DNA of 64,000 nt from Phytophthora hibernalis (taxonomy: Eukaryota; Oomycota; Peronosporomycetes; Peronosporales; Peronosporaceae), in contig JAAKBF010000324.1 in the NCBI GenBank assembly GCA_012656075.1, positions 806,001-870,000 on the forward strand, read 5' to 3'. Position numbers and translations under genes: made by a program. Of this stretch, positions 28,765-39,023 are shown one piece after another. Position 1 is the stretch's first letter. Each line of letters opens with the position of its first letter. The notes beneath the pieces were generated by a model. It saw only the letters and a program-made list of their open reading frames with translations, was not told where the DNA came from and ran no database searches.

Positions 28765-29526
28765 ATGTTTCGCTTGGTGCTGGCTGCTTGGTTGACGCTT
28801 GCGGTCGATCTCGATTCTCCCGTTGCGTCCCTTAATTACTCGCTCGTGGACTACTTCCCGTACAGCTCCGAATGCGCTGGAGCGTCCTACGTGGCGAAGG
28901 TTAACCGAGATGATACCTGCACCAGGAACACGTGCTCCACCGATGCCAGCAACAATACTGTGAGGGCAGACTGCTATCCGGATTTCCTGAAAGTGATGAA
29001 GCAGAAGTACGGCAGTAGTGAGCACATTATCCAAGTGCTGTTCGACGACAGCGACTGCACCTCGTTCAGCTACGCGGTCGGTTATCACGTGGACGACGAC
29101 AAATGTTTACCCGGATATTTCGAATCGGAAACCCTCAACCAGAACTTCTCGTACAATGCAACAATCTTTGACAATGGCTCGGCCCAGATTGAATACTTCA
29201 CCCGTGGTGAAGTCATACGTGGTGCGCCACCGACTTGCGCGTCAATCTGGGGCAATTTTGAGATTGCTCGGGATGACGCGACCAGGAACATCATCCAGAA
29301 CACAGAGTGCGTTCCGGTCAACTCGGCCATGTACTTCGGTGCAAACTACTGTCAATGGTACACTAGCTATTCGTACGACAGCAGTCTCAGCACAGGAGCC
29401 ATCGTGGGGTTGGTTTGTGGCTGCATCGTTGTTGCAGTTCTGGTCGTCGGTGGAGGATTGATCCTTTATCGACGCAGAGCGAGGACCCGTGGACAACAAT
29501 CGACGGACGTGGAAGAAGAACAGTAA
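28765..29526 (+). CDS. RLP5, receptor-like protein without kinase
   Basis: Intact 253-aa protein with the array's receptor architecture but no kinase. It has a signal peptide (MFRLVLAAWLTLAVDLDSP) and a divergent ectodomain: SSECAGASYVAK in place of CGGTPYAV, CYPDFLKVMKQKYGSSEH in place of CSTDY.., and CQWYTSYSY closing. A membrane helix (GAIVGLVCGCIVVAVLVVGG) follows, then a short basic and acidic tail (YRRRARTRGQQSTDVEEEQ) ending in a stop at 29526. Between the stop and the next gene there is no trace of a GLWxDD motif or kinase, so the loss is old or the gene arose without one. Its helix resembles that of RLK6 and RLK7, its likely parents. It could act as a co-receptor or decoy; that is inference. 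Confidence 0.75.
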   Translation: MFRLVLAAWLTLAVDLDSPVASLNYSLVDYFPYSSECAGASYVAKVNRDDTCTRNTCSTDASNNTVRADCYPDFLKVMKQKYGSSEHIIQVLFDDSDCTSFSYAVGYHVDDDKCLPGYFESETLNQNFSYNATIFDNGSAQIEYFTRGEVIRGAPPTCASIWGNFEIARDDATRNIIQNTECVPVNSAMYFGANYCQWYTSYSYDSSLSTGAIVGLVCGCIVVAVLVVGGGLILYRRRARTRGQQSTDVEEEQ

Positions 29527-30053
29527 TCGGAGAAGTTCAGGCAGAAGCGGACTGGAAATGCGTTGGCAATAAACGTTGGAGTTAGAGAGTTGAGCTAGAA
29601 CGGTTTTGAGTTGTACTGCAAAAGGTAGATCATTCGGTTGGCGTACAACTGATGCTGGTTCGGCGTACCGTTAGGAGTAAATTAGGAGCGTTGTGTCAAA
29701 TGCCGGAGCGTTCCCAATCCGCTGCTGTCAGAGACCGACTTTAAAACGAACACCCAAACAACCCAACGGAGCTTGTGCGTCGTTGGATTCATGCGATCGA
29801 GCCATCGAAAGATAAATTAGACCAGCATTATGGAGCCGTTGGTAAAGGAGATCACTCCATATCTCAGACTCACACGGGTTGGTCGCCGCTAAAGTTGTCC
29901 TCGAAACACTCTGCATTCCTGTTCTATCCTGCGCTGCTGATTCACGCTAGTGGTGGTGAGAGCCTTAACGACCAAAATGGAGGCAACCGTTGACTGAACG
30001 ACACCGTTGTGAACCCATCGCCTCACATGTGGTATCTGTCCGCGCCCTATCGA
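29527..30053. other. Intergenic between RLP5 and RLK6
   Basis: Searched for kinase remnants of RLP5 in all frames; none recognised. No other feature seen. Confidence 0.45.
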
Positions 30054-30069
30054 CCTCACTTCCGAAATT
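30054..30069 (+). promoter_or_regulatory. Initiator-like motif of RLK6
   Basis: CCTCACTTCCGAAATT, 30 to 45 bp upstream of the chosen RLK6 ATG, with the same core and position as in RLP5. Confidence 0.45.
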
Positions 30070-30098
30070 ACTTGGTCTCCATCAAACGGTTTTCCACA

Positions 30099-31760
30099 AT
30101 GTCTCGCGTTGTGAAGTTCCTGCTTCTGACAATAGTTCTTAAACTTAAAGCGACGTGTGTTGCTGCGACGACGTATGGGGTTTATTCCTACTACGCCGGA
30201 ACCGACTGCGGAGGCACCCCGTACGCAGTTTACGCGTACGAAGACTCCGAATGCTCGAACTCCGAGTGCTCCGCTTACGATGGCAGTGCAAGTGGCACCA
30301 CCATCGAAAAAGCGACCATTGAGTGTACCACCGACTACGTCTCGACGATGCGAGCCAAGTTCAGCAGCACCAACTACATTCTGGAGGTGGTCTTCAGCGA
30401 CGAGAGCTGCACCACGTTGAACTACGGGTACGGGGTTCCAGCGCTGGGGAATTGTGAAGGTTCATTCAAGGCTGACAATAGTTACTACATCATCGGCTCA
30501 TTGAACAGCAACGGCTCAGCCGCCATCAAATACTTCAATGACAGTCAGTGCGCGACCGCTGATATTGGTGTGGAAAGCGCCACCGAAGAGGCCTTGACGA
30601 CGCATTCCTGTGATGCAAACTGGTTCAAGTGGTACAGCAGCAACGACGACGATGCAAGCTCCAGTGGATCTACAACGCTAGTAAACAGCAGTAGTGGACT
30701 TAGTACGGGGGCCATTGTCGGGATCATCTGTGGTTGCGTTGTGCTTCTGTTGCTGGTCATTGGTGTTTTCTTGTATCGACGTCGACGTCGAGCTCAAGGA
30801 AAAATGGGGGCCAGTGGACGGCTACACTGGCTTCGGGTGACTTGACTGCACTCGAAGCAGCTATGAGTGGACAAACAGGGCTCTGGAACGACGACGTGAT
30901 CACAGCCAAGCGAATCCCCCGAGACAAGGTGAAAATCAAGAAATTGCTCAGTCGAGGCGCCTATGGCGAGGTGTACACTGGGGTCTTCAATGGACAGCAA
31001 GTGGCTGTGAAGATGCTGCTGCCAGCTACTCGAGGAAATCTGCAGCACGTAACGGACTTCCTCGGCGAGGCCAAGATGACGGCATCCATGGATCATCCGC
31101 ACGTTGTCACGTTTGTTGGGGTTGCATGGGACTCCTTGTCAGATCTGTGCGTTGTGCTCGAGTTCATGGACGGAGGTGATCTTCGCTCTCTTTTGAACCA
31201 GTATGAGGCCACCAAACATCCCGTCGGAATTGATCGGGAAAAGGCCACGATCGCACTGCATGTTTGCCATGCGCTCACATATCTCCACTCGCTTTTGCCT
31301 CCAATTATTCACCGAGATCTCAAGTCACGCAACATTCTGCTGAATCAGGCCAAAGAAGCAAAAGTGACGGATTTTGGCATTTCGCGAGAGCGTCTCGACC
31401 AAACCATGACTGCAGGAGTGGGCACTTCTCTGTGGATGGCGCCCGAGGTGATGCTCGGTGAAAAGTACGACGTCAAGGCCGACATCTTTTCGTTTGGCGT
31501 GGTCTTGTCGGAGCTTGACGTGCACACGCTGCCTTACGCCCAAGCTAAGCAACGGAGTCTGGACACGAACGGCCGCAAAATGGCAGACGCTACTCTGTTG
31601 CAGAAAATCACGGCTGGGGACATTCATGTGGAGTTTTCGGAGACGAATCCTAAGTCACTGGTGGAATTGAGCAATGCGTGTGTCGGTGGATCCGGCGGAT
31701 CGCCCAAGTTCCGCAGAGGCGCTGTACAGACTTCAGGTAATTCTGCAGGAGCTAGAGTAA
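30099..31760 (+). CDS. RLK6, TKL receptor-like kinase (two frameshifts)
   Basis: The ATG at 30099 (the frame is open from 30009) yields the signal peptide MSRVVKFLLLTIVLKLKATC. The ectodomain has YYAGTDCGGTPYAVY, CTTDYVSTMRAKFSSTNY, GVPALGNCEGSF and WFKWYSSNDD. The membrane helix is GAIVGIICGCVVLLLLVIGVF. One break lies in the G5 run at 30806-30810, just after the helix. The kinase frame then shows TGLWNDDVITAKRIPRDKV, SRGAYGEVY, VAVK, HRDLKSRN, DFG and MAPE. A second break near 31680 looks like loss of a GT unit in a GTGT repeat; the last residues (DPADRPSSAEALYRLQ) continue in another frame to a TAA at 31758-31760. Otherwise undamaged. Confidence 0.75.
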
Positions 31761-32196
31761 GAAGATGTTGTTTCTGTGCGTGGAAGCTGAACTGTAAATG
31801 AAGTCGTTGAGGTATGTTTGAAATCCACGCGAGTTGCGGAACATCCTCTTGAATCGAACCCGTAGCAAAGCTGCTGGATTTACGAGAAAGGATTGACAAA
31901 ACCTTGACGACAACGACAAAGTGCTGATGTAATTTGAATGCATTGCTGATATCGCACCGAGAAAGTTTTACTACAACCTCAAGTCATTGATCTCAGGTTT
32001 CCCATTTCTCCGGCCTTGCGCAGTGCTCTATGCTTGTGCCTTCTCGATCTGTCGCCGGAAGAATAATATCTGCTATATCAGCCAGGCAAAACCAAGACCA
32101 CCGAAGGATTTACAGTGTTGAAAGGCAACATTCCAAGCATCTTAGGCAAGCAAGTTAGTTTGCTCTCTATGCCCACCCGGATCACGACCGTACCAA
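31761..32196. other. Intergenic between RLK6 and RLK7
   Basis: No gene or repeat recognised. Confidence 0.4.
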
Positions 32197-32211
32197 CCTC
32201 ACTTTTGTTTT
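32197..32211 (+). promoter_or_regulatory. Initiator-like motif of RLK7
   Basis: CCTCACTTTTGTTTT, 39 to 53 bp upstream of the RLK7 ATG; same CTCACTT core as its neighbours. Confidence 0.4.
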
Positions 32212-32249
32212 GGCCACGTTTTCATCAAGTGATTTCCCAGACGTGACGT

Positions 32250-33881
32250 ATGTCGAGACTGGTGCTGCTTTTGCTTCCAATTGTGGTTTGGACTGCAGTT
32301 GAAGCGACGACCTACGTCATTTCTACCAGCTATGCGGGAACGGACTGCAGTGGCACCCCGTATTCGGTATCCGCCAGCGCAATGGAAGGAGGCGACGAGT
32401 GCACTGAGCAAGTTTGCACCGACTACAGCGATGACATCGGTGAGGTGAGTGCGGAGATGTTTTCGTACGAATGCACCACCAGCGACTACGTCCCTGCGAT
32501 GCGAGAGAAATTCGGTGCCTCGCCGTACATTATCCAAGTCGTTTACGATGACAATTTCTGTGTGACGCTCGGCGAAACCTATGGGTATCCGGCAAGCGGC
32601 AATTGCGAGGGGTCTTTCTACAACAACGAAAGCACATACGTCATTGGCAAGCTTAACGACAACGGATCTGCATCGCTGAAGTTCTTCGACGACTCCGAGT
32701 GCTTAATCGATTCAGAAATTGCGTCTTTCGTTATGACCGAGAAAACCCTAGACAGCCACTCGTGTGATTCAGAAAACTACAAATGGTACACCAGCAAAGA
32801 TGAAGAGAGCAGCACACTCAGCACGGGGGCTATCATCGGAATCGTCTGTGGTGGCATTGCAGTTGTGTTGATTGTCATCGTGCTTGTTTTGTTTTACCTC
32901 CGGCGATACAAGAAGAATCTTCACAAAACATTGACCGATACACTCGCTACAGGAGACACGGCAGCATTAGAAGCGGCAGGACATAATCACAATGGATTGT
33001 GGAATGATGAAGTGATCATCGCCAAACGAGTTCGCCGCAATGAGATCAAAGTGAAGAAACTGCTCAGTCGTGGGGCGTACGGTGAAGTGTATCATGGCGT
33101 CTTTAATGGCAAGCCAGTCGCCATCAAAATGCTGATCCCTGCTACTCGGACGAGTCTTAAACATGTGAACGAGTTTTTTGCGGAAGCCAAAATGACGGCT
33201 AGCATGGATCATCCACACGTTGTCAGCTTTGTCGCTGTTGCCTGGGACTCCCTGTCAGATTTGTGCGTCGTTCTCGAATTCATGGAGGGCGGGGATCTGC
33301 GCTCTCTGCTTGATACGCGCATGGCTTCTAAACTCCAAGTTGGTTTCGACAAGCAGAAAGCCGCCATCGCACTGCACGTCTGCCATGCTCTGACATATCT
33401 CCACTCGCTTGATCCCCCAGTGATCCACCGAGACTTAAAGTCACGAAATATCCTTCTGAGCAGAACAATGGAAGCCAAGGTGACGGACTTTGGCATTTCA
33501 CGTGAACGCCTCGATCAAACGATGACTGCAGGTGTGGGTACCTCGCTCTGGATGGCACCCGAGGTGATGATGGGCGAGAAATACGACGTGAAAGCGGACA
33601 TGTTTTCCTTTGGTGTCGTGTTATCGGAACTGGATGTTCACACTCTTCCGTACGCCCAGGCCAAGCAAAGAAGTTTGGACACGGTTGGACGTCAACTGAC
33701 GGATGCTGCGCTACTACAGAAAATCATGACGGGGATAGCACGAGTTGATTTTTCGGAAATGAGCCCGCAGTCGATTGTTGAACTGGGTTTTGCTTGCGTG
33801 GCAGTCGAGCCTAGTGCTCGTCCAAGTGCAGCAGAGGCGTTGTACAGACTCCAGCTAATCCTTTCACAGGACCTTGCGTGA
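32250..33881 (+). CDS. RLK7, TKL receptor-like kinase, intact
   Basis: A single uninterrupted 543-aa frame. Signal peptide MSRLVLLLLPIVVWTAVEA. The ectodomain (about 20-185) has SYAGTDCSGTPYSV, CTTSDYVPAMREKFGASPY, GYPASGNCEGSF and a YKWYTSKD closing segment. Membrane helix at about 190-216 (GIVCGGIAVVLIVIVLVLFY). Juxtamembrane NGLWNDEVIIAKRVRRNEIK departs slightly from the family motif (ITAKRIPRDKV). Kinase: SRGAYGEVY at about 272, VAIK, HRDLKSRN at about 393, DFG at about 412, MAPE, and a C-lobe ending PSAAEALYRLQLI. All catalytic residues are present. It pairs with RLK6 by ectodomain and juxtamembrane similarity. The ligand is unknown. Confidence 0.85.
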   Translation: MSRLVLLLLPIVVWTAVEATTYVISTSYAGTDCSGTPYSVSASAMEGGDECTEQVCTDYSDDIGEVSAEMFSYECTTSDYVPAMREKFGASPYIIQVVYDDNFCVTLGETYGYPASGNCEGSFYNNESTYVIGKLNDNGSASLKFFDDSECLIDSEIASFVMTEKTLDSHSCDSENYKWYTSKDEESSTLSTGAIIGIVCGGIAVVLIVIVLVLFYLRRYKKNLHKTLTDTLATGDTAALEAAGHNHNGLWNDEVIIAKRVRRNEIKVKKLLSRGAYGEVYHGVFNGKPVAIKMLIPATRTSLKHVNEFFAEAKMTASMDHPHVVSFVAVAWDSLSDLCVVLEFMEGGDLRSLLDTRMASKLQVGFDKQKAAIALHVCHALTYLHSLDPPVIHRDLKSRNILLSRTMEAKVTDFGISRERLDQTMTAGVGTSLWMAPEVMMGEKYDVKADMFSFGVVLSELDVHTLPYAQAKQRSLDTVGRQLTDAALLQKIMTGIARVDFSEMSPQSIVELGFACVAVEPSARPSAAEALYRLQLILSQDLA

Positions 33882-34364
33882 CCTCGTTTCCATCAGTTAG
33901 CTGCATACAGTTCGTGCGTATCATGCTATTGTTTGCAGAGAAACGGGAATGAATCCGTCGTCTCCTACGCAGTGGTTAAGAAGAGGAAATGCAGTAATAG
34001 GAGAACCCTATATGTACATCTATCTGTTATAATACTACGTCTCAATTATCGGTGAATATAGTAGTGCTGCTTTCGCTTACGGGGTTACAGAATCTGTTGT
34101 TGCATGAAACTATCAACTGACGTGGGCAAGAATCCCCTCTTTAGGGCTTACAGGTAACACTATTTCCTCACCATACAACACAGCTTGGAACTTGACACTA
34201 AGCTTACCAACGAAATGGCCAGAGGGTGTCGATCCGAATCGGTTTGAACCCATCGAGTAGGCGTCTACAAGTCATTAGTGGATTCTCCTCGGAAGAGGTG
34301 CATCCACAGGTTTTAGTCATCTACGGTTTTGCAAGATACGCGACTATATGTCTGCTCTGCAGTC
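33882..34364. other. Intergenic 5' of RLK8
   Basis: No gene seen. I looked for a missing signal-peptide exon of RLK8. A possible donor (CAG/GTAAC at about 34150) and acceptors (TTTTAG at 34316, CTCTGCAG at about 34362) exist, but the exon before the donor does not encode a hydrophobic leader. Confidence 0.4.
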
Positions 34365-36011
34365 ATGGAAACGGTGTACTCGGTCTCCTCTTACTACGCT
34401 GGTGATGTATGTACCGCTGAGAACGCGTACCAAGTTTTCGCTATCCAAGACACCAACTGTGCAGCAAATATTTGCTCGACCGGTGATCGTGCTTCCTCCA
34501 GTACTGGCAGTACAACTAGTACCACAGTTGGCGATTCGGACTCGAGGTCAATCGAGTGCTCCACGGACTTTGTCACTTCTATGACAAGCGCGATGAATGG
34601 CTCCTACTACTACGTTATTGCTGCGAGATTTTCGGATGAAAACTGTTCCATCTTGATCAACGCCTACGGATCCACAGAACCCGGTGACTGCATGGTGAAC
34701 AACTACGGAGGAGGTTACGTGACCTCGCTGAATTCAGACGGATCGGCATCAATAACATACTATTCGGACTCGACTTGTGCATCTGAGTACGCGACTGAGA
34801 ACGTTGAGAGTGCATTGGTATCTAGTCACGAGTGCAGCTCCACCAACTACAAATGGTACGTTCGCAACGAATTCAACATGAGCAGCGACAATAGCGGTGC
34901 ACTTCATGATGTTCCCAGCAGTGATGGTAAACGGAGTGTTCCAGACGACAGTTCTAGCAGTACCAGGGATCCAACCACCTCAGCATACTCCCATGGCAGC
35001 ACCGTGAGTGCTCTTGCCATCGTTAGTCTCGTTTTCGTCTGCATTGTGTTTGGACTGGTTTCAGTGATAATTGTCTTGTACCGACGGTTGAAGAGGCAGA
35101 ACCCCGTGGAAACTCGAAGCGGTCTCTGGGATGACGACACCATTACTGCGACTAGAATCCCGCGGAACAAGATCAATATCAAGAAGCTTCTTAGTCGCGG
35201 CGCGTACGGCGAGGTGTATTCCGGTGTCTTCAATCGCCAGCCAGTTGCTGTCAAAATGCTGCTACCAGCTTCGCGGACCGATCTTCAACAAGTTCACGAA
35301 TTCCTCACGGAAGCGAAGATGACAGCAACGATGGATCACCCCCACATTGTCTTCTTCGTCGGCGTCGCGTGGGATTCACTGTCGGATCTTTGCGTCGTTC
35401 TCGAGTTCATGGATTCGGGAGACTTACGAACACTCTTGAACAAATTCGAAGCTGAGCATCGTTCCGTTGGGTTCGATACGCAGAAGACAACTATTGCACT
35501 TCACATCTGCCACGCACTCACGTACTTGCACTCCCTCGCCACGCCAGTTATTCACCGAGACCTCAAGTCCCGCAACATTTTGTTGAACCACACCATGACA
35601 GCCAAGCTGACAGATTTTGGTATTTCACGTGAGCGGCTCGACAAAACGATGACTGCAGGGATCGGCACTTCGTTGTGGATGGCTCCTGAGGTGATGCTTG
35701 GAGAGAAATACGACATGAAGGCTGACATATTCTCGTTTGGCGTTGTGATGTCCGAGCTGGACGTTCACACGATGCCTTACACACGGGCTAGGCAAAAGTG
35801 TCGTGAAACCGACGGTCGTGAAATACCAGAGGCTACACTTTTACAGAGAGTGTCAAGTGGTGAAGTAAGTGTGGAGTTTTCGTATATGAGTCCGAATGCT
35901 GTTGTGGAGCTGGGCCGCGCTTGTGTATCGATTGACCCGACAGACCGCCCGACAGCAGCTGAAGCATTGTATCGGCTGCAGGTCATTTGGGCTGATGAGT
36001 TGGGTGGTTAA
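34365..36011 (+). CDS. RLK8, TKL receptor-like kinase without clear signal peptide
   Basis: 548 aa from the ATG at 34365. The frame is open only back to 34317 (TAG at 34314-34316). The ectodomain begins almost at once (METVYSVSSYYAGDVC) with no hydrophobic leader, unlike every sister gene. It is also the most divergent: CTAENAYQV replaces C.GTPY, and a Ser/Thr-rich insert (SSTGSTTSTTVGDSDS) precedes CSTDFVTSM. Membrane helix at about 211-238, short juxtamembrane with GLWDDDTITATRIPRNKI, then an intact kinase (SRGAYGEVY, VAVK, HRDLKSRN, DFG, MAPE). Either an upstream exon is missed, the leader has been lost, or the membrane helix acts as a signal anchor. The last array member before the conserved gene island. 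Confidence 0.75.
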   Translation: METVYSVSSYYAGDVCTAENAYQVFAIQDTNCAANICSTGDRASSSTGSTTSTTVGDSDSRSIECSTDFVTSMTSAMNGSYYYVIAARFSDENCSILINAYGSTEPGDCMVNNYGGGYVTSLNSDGSASITYYSDSTCASEYATENVESALVSSHECSSTNYKWYVRNEFNMSSDNSGALHDVPSSDGKRSVPDDSSSSTRDPTTSAYSHGSTVSALAIVSLVFVCIVFGLVSVIIVLYRRLKRQNPVETRSGLWDDDTITATRIPRNKINIKKLLSRGAYGEVYSGVFNRQPVAVKMLLPASRTDLQQVHEFLTEAKMTATMDHPHIVFFVGVAWDSLSDLCVVLEFMDSGDLRTLLNKFEAEHRSVGFDTQKTTIALHICHALTYLHSLATPVIHRDLKSRNILLNHTMTAKLTDFGISRERLDKTMTAGIGTSLWMAPEVMLGEKYDMKADIFSFGVVMSELDVHTMPYTRARQKCRETDGREIPEATLLQRVSSGEVSVEFSYMSPNAVVELGRACVSIDPTDRPTAAEALYRLQVIWADELGG

Positions 36012-36270
36012 GTGCAGCTTCGAGGTTCGATAAATACGACGGATGCAAATGAGTTCCATCAAGCCGATGCTCAGGCCGAAGCTATCATCACCACAACAAA
36101 ACACGTTACAGCATCCATTCACCTACATGTAGTACACATGACATTATTTACCTGGGGTGGGCTTTTACACACTAAGTCATCGAAGAAGTCCAGCCACCTA
36201 CACGAACAAACGTTGCCAAGGCGTCAGAACAAGTGGCAAGTGTACCACAGCAAAGAGCTCTGTTAAAACC

Positions 36271-38677
36271 TTACTTGCACAGTGCGCTCTTGGCGACGGA
36301 GTTTTGGAAGAGCTTGTTATACTGGATGACTAATGAGCGTGTTTCGTCGAGAACGGGCGCCACTGGATGGATATATACATCAAACCCGTACTTCTGAACA
36401 ACTTCTTTTAGCACTTCCATGAATATATCGATCGTGTGCTGCATCCCTTCCTCAACCGTCTAAAACAAAAGGTTAGTTAGTATGTTGCTGCAGTATGGCT
36501 CAACAAAAGCACTCAGTCTTACCTCGTATTTGCACTTCTCCACAGCGTTGAGAATGCCCTCCCGGCAGTCGATCTCCCCAAGCAAAAATACAACTCGGGA
36601 CTTGCTTGGGATATTGGCAACGACCCGCCAGAAATTAAGCTTCGGATAGAATGTGGACTCCTTGCGGAGGTGCCAGTGTTTGAGACCTGTTATCAACGCT
36701 GGGCGCAACAATACGGGATGCTTGTGAATAGTGATTTTACGCCACGCAGTTGCTAGCGTGTGAGAGTCACCACATACGTAGATGCTGTTAGACAAATTTT
36801 CTGCTAGAGGAGGATATAACTCAAGTGCCTCCTCAATCGAAAGCAGCTGTGCAATACAGACATAGTAAGCTTGTTCATTGCGAATCGTCGTTCGGTGCAA
36901 CTCACGTCCAAGGCGAAGCGGCTCCAAAACGTGTACCAGTAATGGTAGCACTGATAATCGTCCGTTGACAAACAGTATTTTAACAATCGTGAAGAAGCAG
37001 GCCAAAAGGTCTAGCTCCGTCTCGGACAAAGTGGGCGACGTCTTTTTGTTTGCTTGCATAGCATCAAGACCGAGAGGGATTACTTTCACGCTTCTCATAT
37101 CTGCATCACATCCTGAAGCTGGTGGTGTCACGTTTGCGTAGCCCTCATGTCCTGATACCCATTTAACGGACCAGATCGATTGACGATCACCCGGTCCTTG
37201 TTCTAGTTTGGTGGAAGCTGACTTTTTGATACTGCTGCGGTTCCATGCGCTAGCTTTATCAAGAATATCAACGAATGAACCTGCAAACAGTTGAGCGGTT
37301 CCACCCTCACCGTTTCCGACAGCGAGCGAGCGATTTCCGCGAAAAATGAGGCTAACACGTCGTATGCCTCAGTAAACCGGCAACAAACTTCTAGCGCATG
37401 AGCGTGATTGAGTGCATACGAAGCATTTTGCGGGTCGCTAGCCTGCGCCTGCTTAAAACATGCAATGCTCTTCTCCATGACACCAAACTCCTTAAGAATA
37501 GTCGCGATAAACGCGTACGCAGCTCCGGCTGATGGACTAGTTGGGGGTACGGTACTCTGTAGACACCCCATGGAGCCACCATCTTTTAACAACAATACAA
37601 GAACCTTCTTCACAGCAGGATTGTTCGACTGACCCACTAGCGCGCGCAAGGTCATACCCAAAGCCTCACTCTTTTTACCACGGTCGTGTGCAATCGTAGC
37701 GTAAAGCATTAGAGCGTTCAAATTCATTGTCGGAGCCTGTAGATCAGGTATCAATTGCATAATGAGCGATATAGCCTTCTCCTCGTTGTCAGGATCTTTC
37801 GTCTCATACAAAGCCTGCGCCCTAAAAACATTCATCTGTTCTTCCATCCCCTCACGATCGTTGTCATCAGTAAAGAAATCCTGTCCCTTGCTTTCTCCTC
37901 GCCCAGAACCACCAACATCTCCACTATTCTCCCGTACAAATGTCTGTAACTCATCCAAAATCTCAATCACGTCTAAAAATTTCCCCATTTCAACACGACA
38001 TTCTGCCAACTTCAAACCACTGACAAATGCCAGTCTCGTGTGTGTTCCACAGCCCCCACCCGCTCCTCCATGGGTCTTCCAGCACTTGAAAAAGAACTTC
38101 TCCGCTGCTTCATCGTGCCGCCCACAAGCCACCAAAATGTCCCCAAGAGCCAGCAGCGCTTCGGGGTTCCGCTCGTCCTCAGCCAGCACCTGTCTGTAAA
38201 TATCCCTCGCAACTCGGAACTTTTTCTGCTTCATATGCATCTCCGCCAGGTTCAAAATGGGTCCAAGTTTCCTGTCTTGGTCGTCGTTTCCTGCATGAAT
38301 TGAGCACTTTTTCAAAGTTTCTAGAGCTGGCGAAGGCTTTGGGATCACAAAAACTCAAAATCGCACGTTTCTCCGGACTTTAACAGCGATTCATCCGTCG
38401 TGGAGCCTCTAGAGCTGGTAACAGCAGCAATTGAGGCGTCTAAAGAGCTCAAAAGCCGTCGAGACGCCGCGTTTTGGTGGAACTCCACGTAAACGTCGAC
38501 AGTTTGCGAGCTCAGAGGCGTTTGAGGGCGGAATTTCGCGTTGTACGCAGCGAGAAAGCTGCCGAGAACGGAACGCACAGATGAACATGTGTCTAGATCG
38601 CCTACGGGAGGGAGCGTGAGACGCTTCGTCCACGCGGGCGCCGCGTCTGCTGGCTCCAAGTGCACGTAGAGCCGCAT
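36271..38677 (-). CDS. TPR protein with C-terminal GDSL/SGNH-like domain
   Basis: About 780 aa after splicing. I take ATG 38677 (MRLYVHLEPADAAP) over the longer frame start at 38776. An N-terminal region of about 110 residues precedes tetratricopeptide repeats (for example RDIYRQVLAEDERNPEALLA and ACFKQAQASDPQNASYALNH). The C-terminal domain has VCGDSHTLATAW (nucleophile-Ser block), VFLLGEIDCREG (Gly/Asn block position) and YIHPVAP (possible catalytic His), an SGNH-like layout. A GT-AG intron at 36522-36460 (63 bp, CTAAC branch site) joins KCKYE to TVEEGMQ in phase. Two one-base deficits, both in T5 runs of the coding strand (38349-38353 and 37342-37346), split the frame and look like assembly errors. 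Substrate and partners are unknown. Confidence 0.6.
36460..36522 (-). other. Intron of the TPR/SGNH gene, 63 bp
   Basis: Starts GTAAGACTGAG and ends CTTTTGTTTTAG on the minus strand, with a CTAAC branch-site sequence about 12 bases before the acceptor. Splicing is in phase 0 and extends the protein by 62 codons to a TAA at 36271-36273. Confidence 0.8.
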
Positions 38678-39023
38678 CCTGGAAGGTCGCACAAATGCGG
38701 AATGTGTAAATCGCAAAACTGAAGTGCCACACACCAAAACCAATAGCGGACATGGAGCAGCAGAACTGCGGTGCACATACCAAGGTCTCCTCTCAGAAGG
38801 CTCCGTATGAAGTTCTGCAGTGGTTCAGCTGGCCATCTCCCTCACTTTTCTTGATTTTTCCTTAAGGTTCCTGCATTAATCTGCCTCACTCGTCGGTCGT
38901 CACCTGATCTGCCTTGTAGCTGGTCCATTGACTCCCGATTACGAGAGAGAGCGAGAGAACTCCACACGTGAGAGGGGCTGTGTACAGTACAGTTGCCCCC
39001 TCTGTAGCTTGAGCTGATTGCAC

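Noticed and set aside
28417..29088. A 223-codon minus-strand frame opposite RLP5
   Set aside because: It overlaps the clear receptor-like gene, has no domain, and its composition follows from the sense strand.
37240..37320. A 30-bp intron (GTGAGG...TTTGCAG) explaining the TPR gene's frame break
   Set aside because: It is far shorter than other introns here and a multiple of three, so it cannot restore the frame; a one-base deficit in the T5 run fits better.
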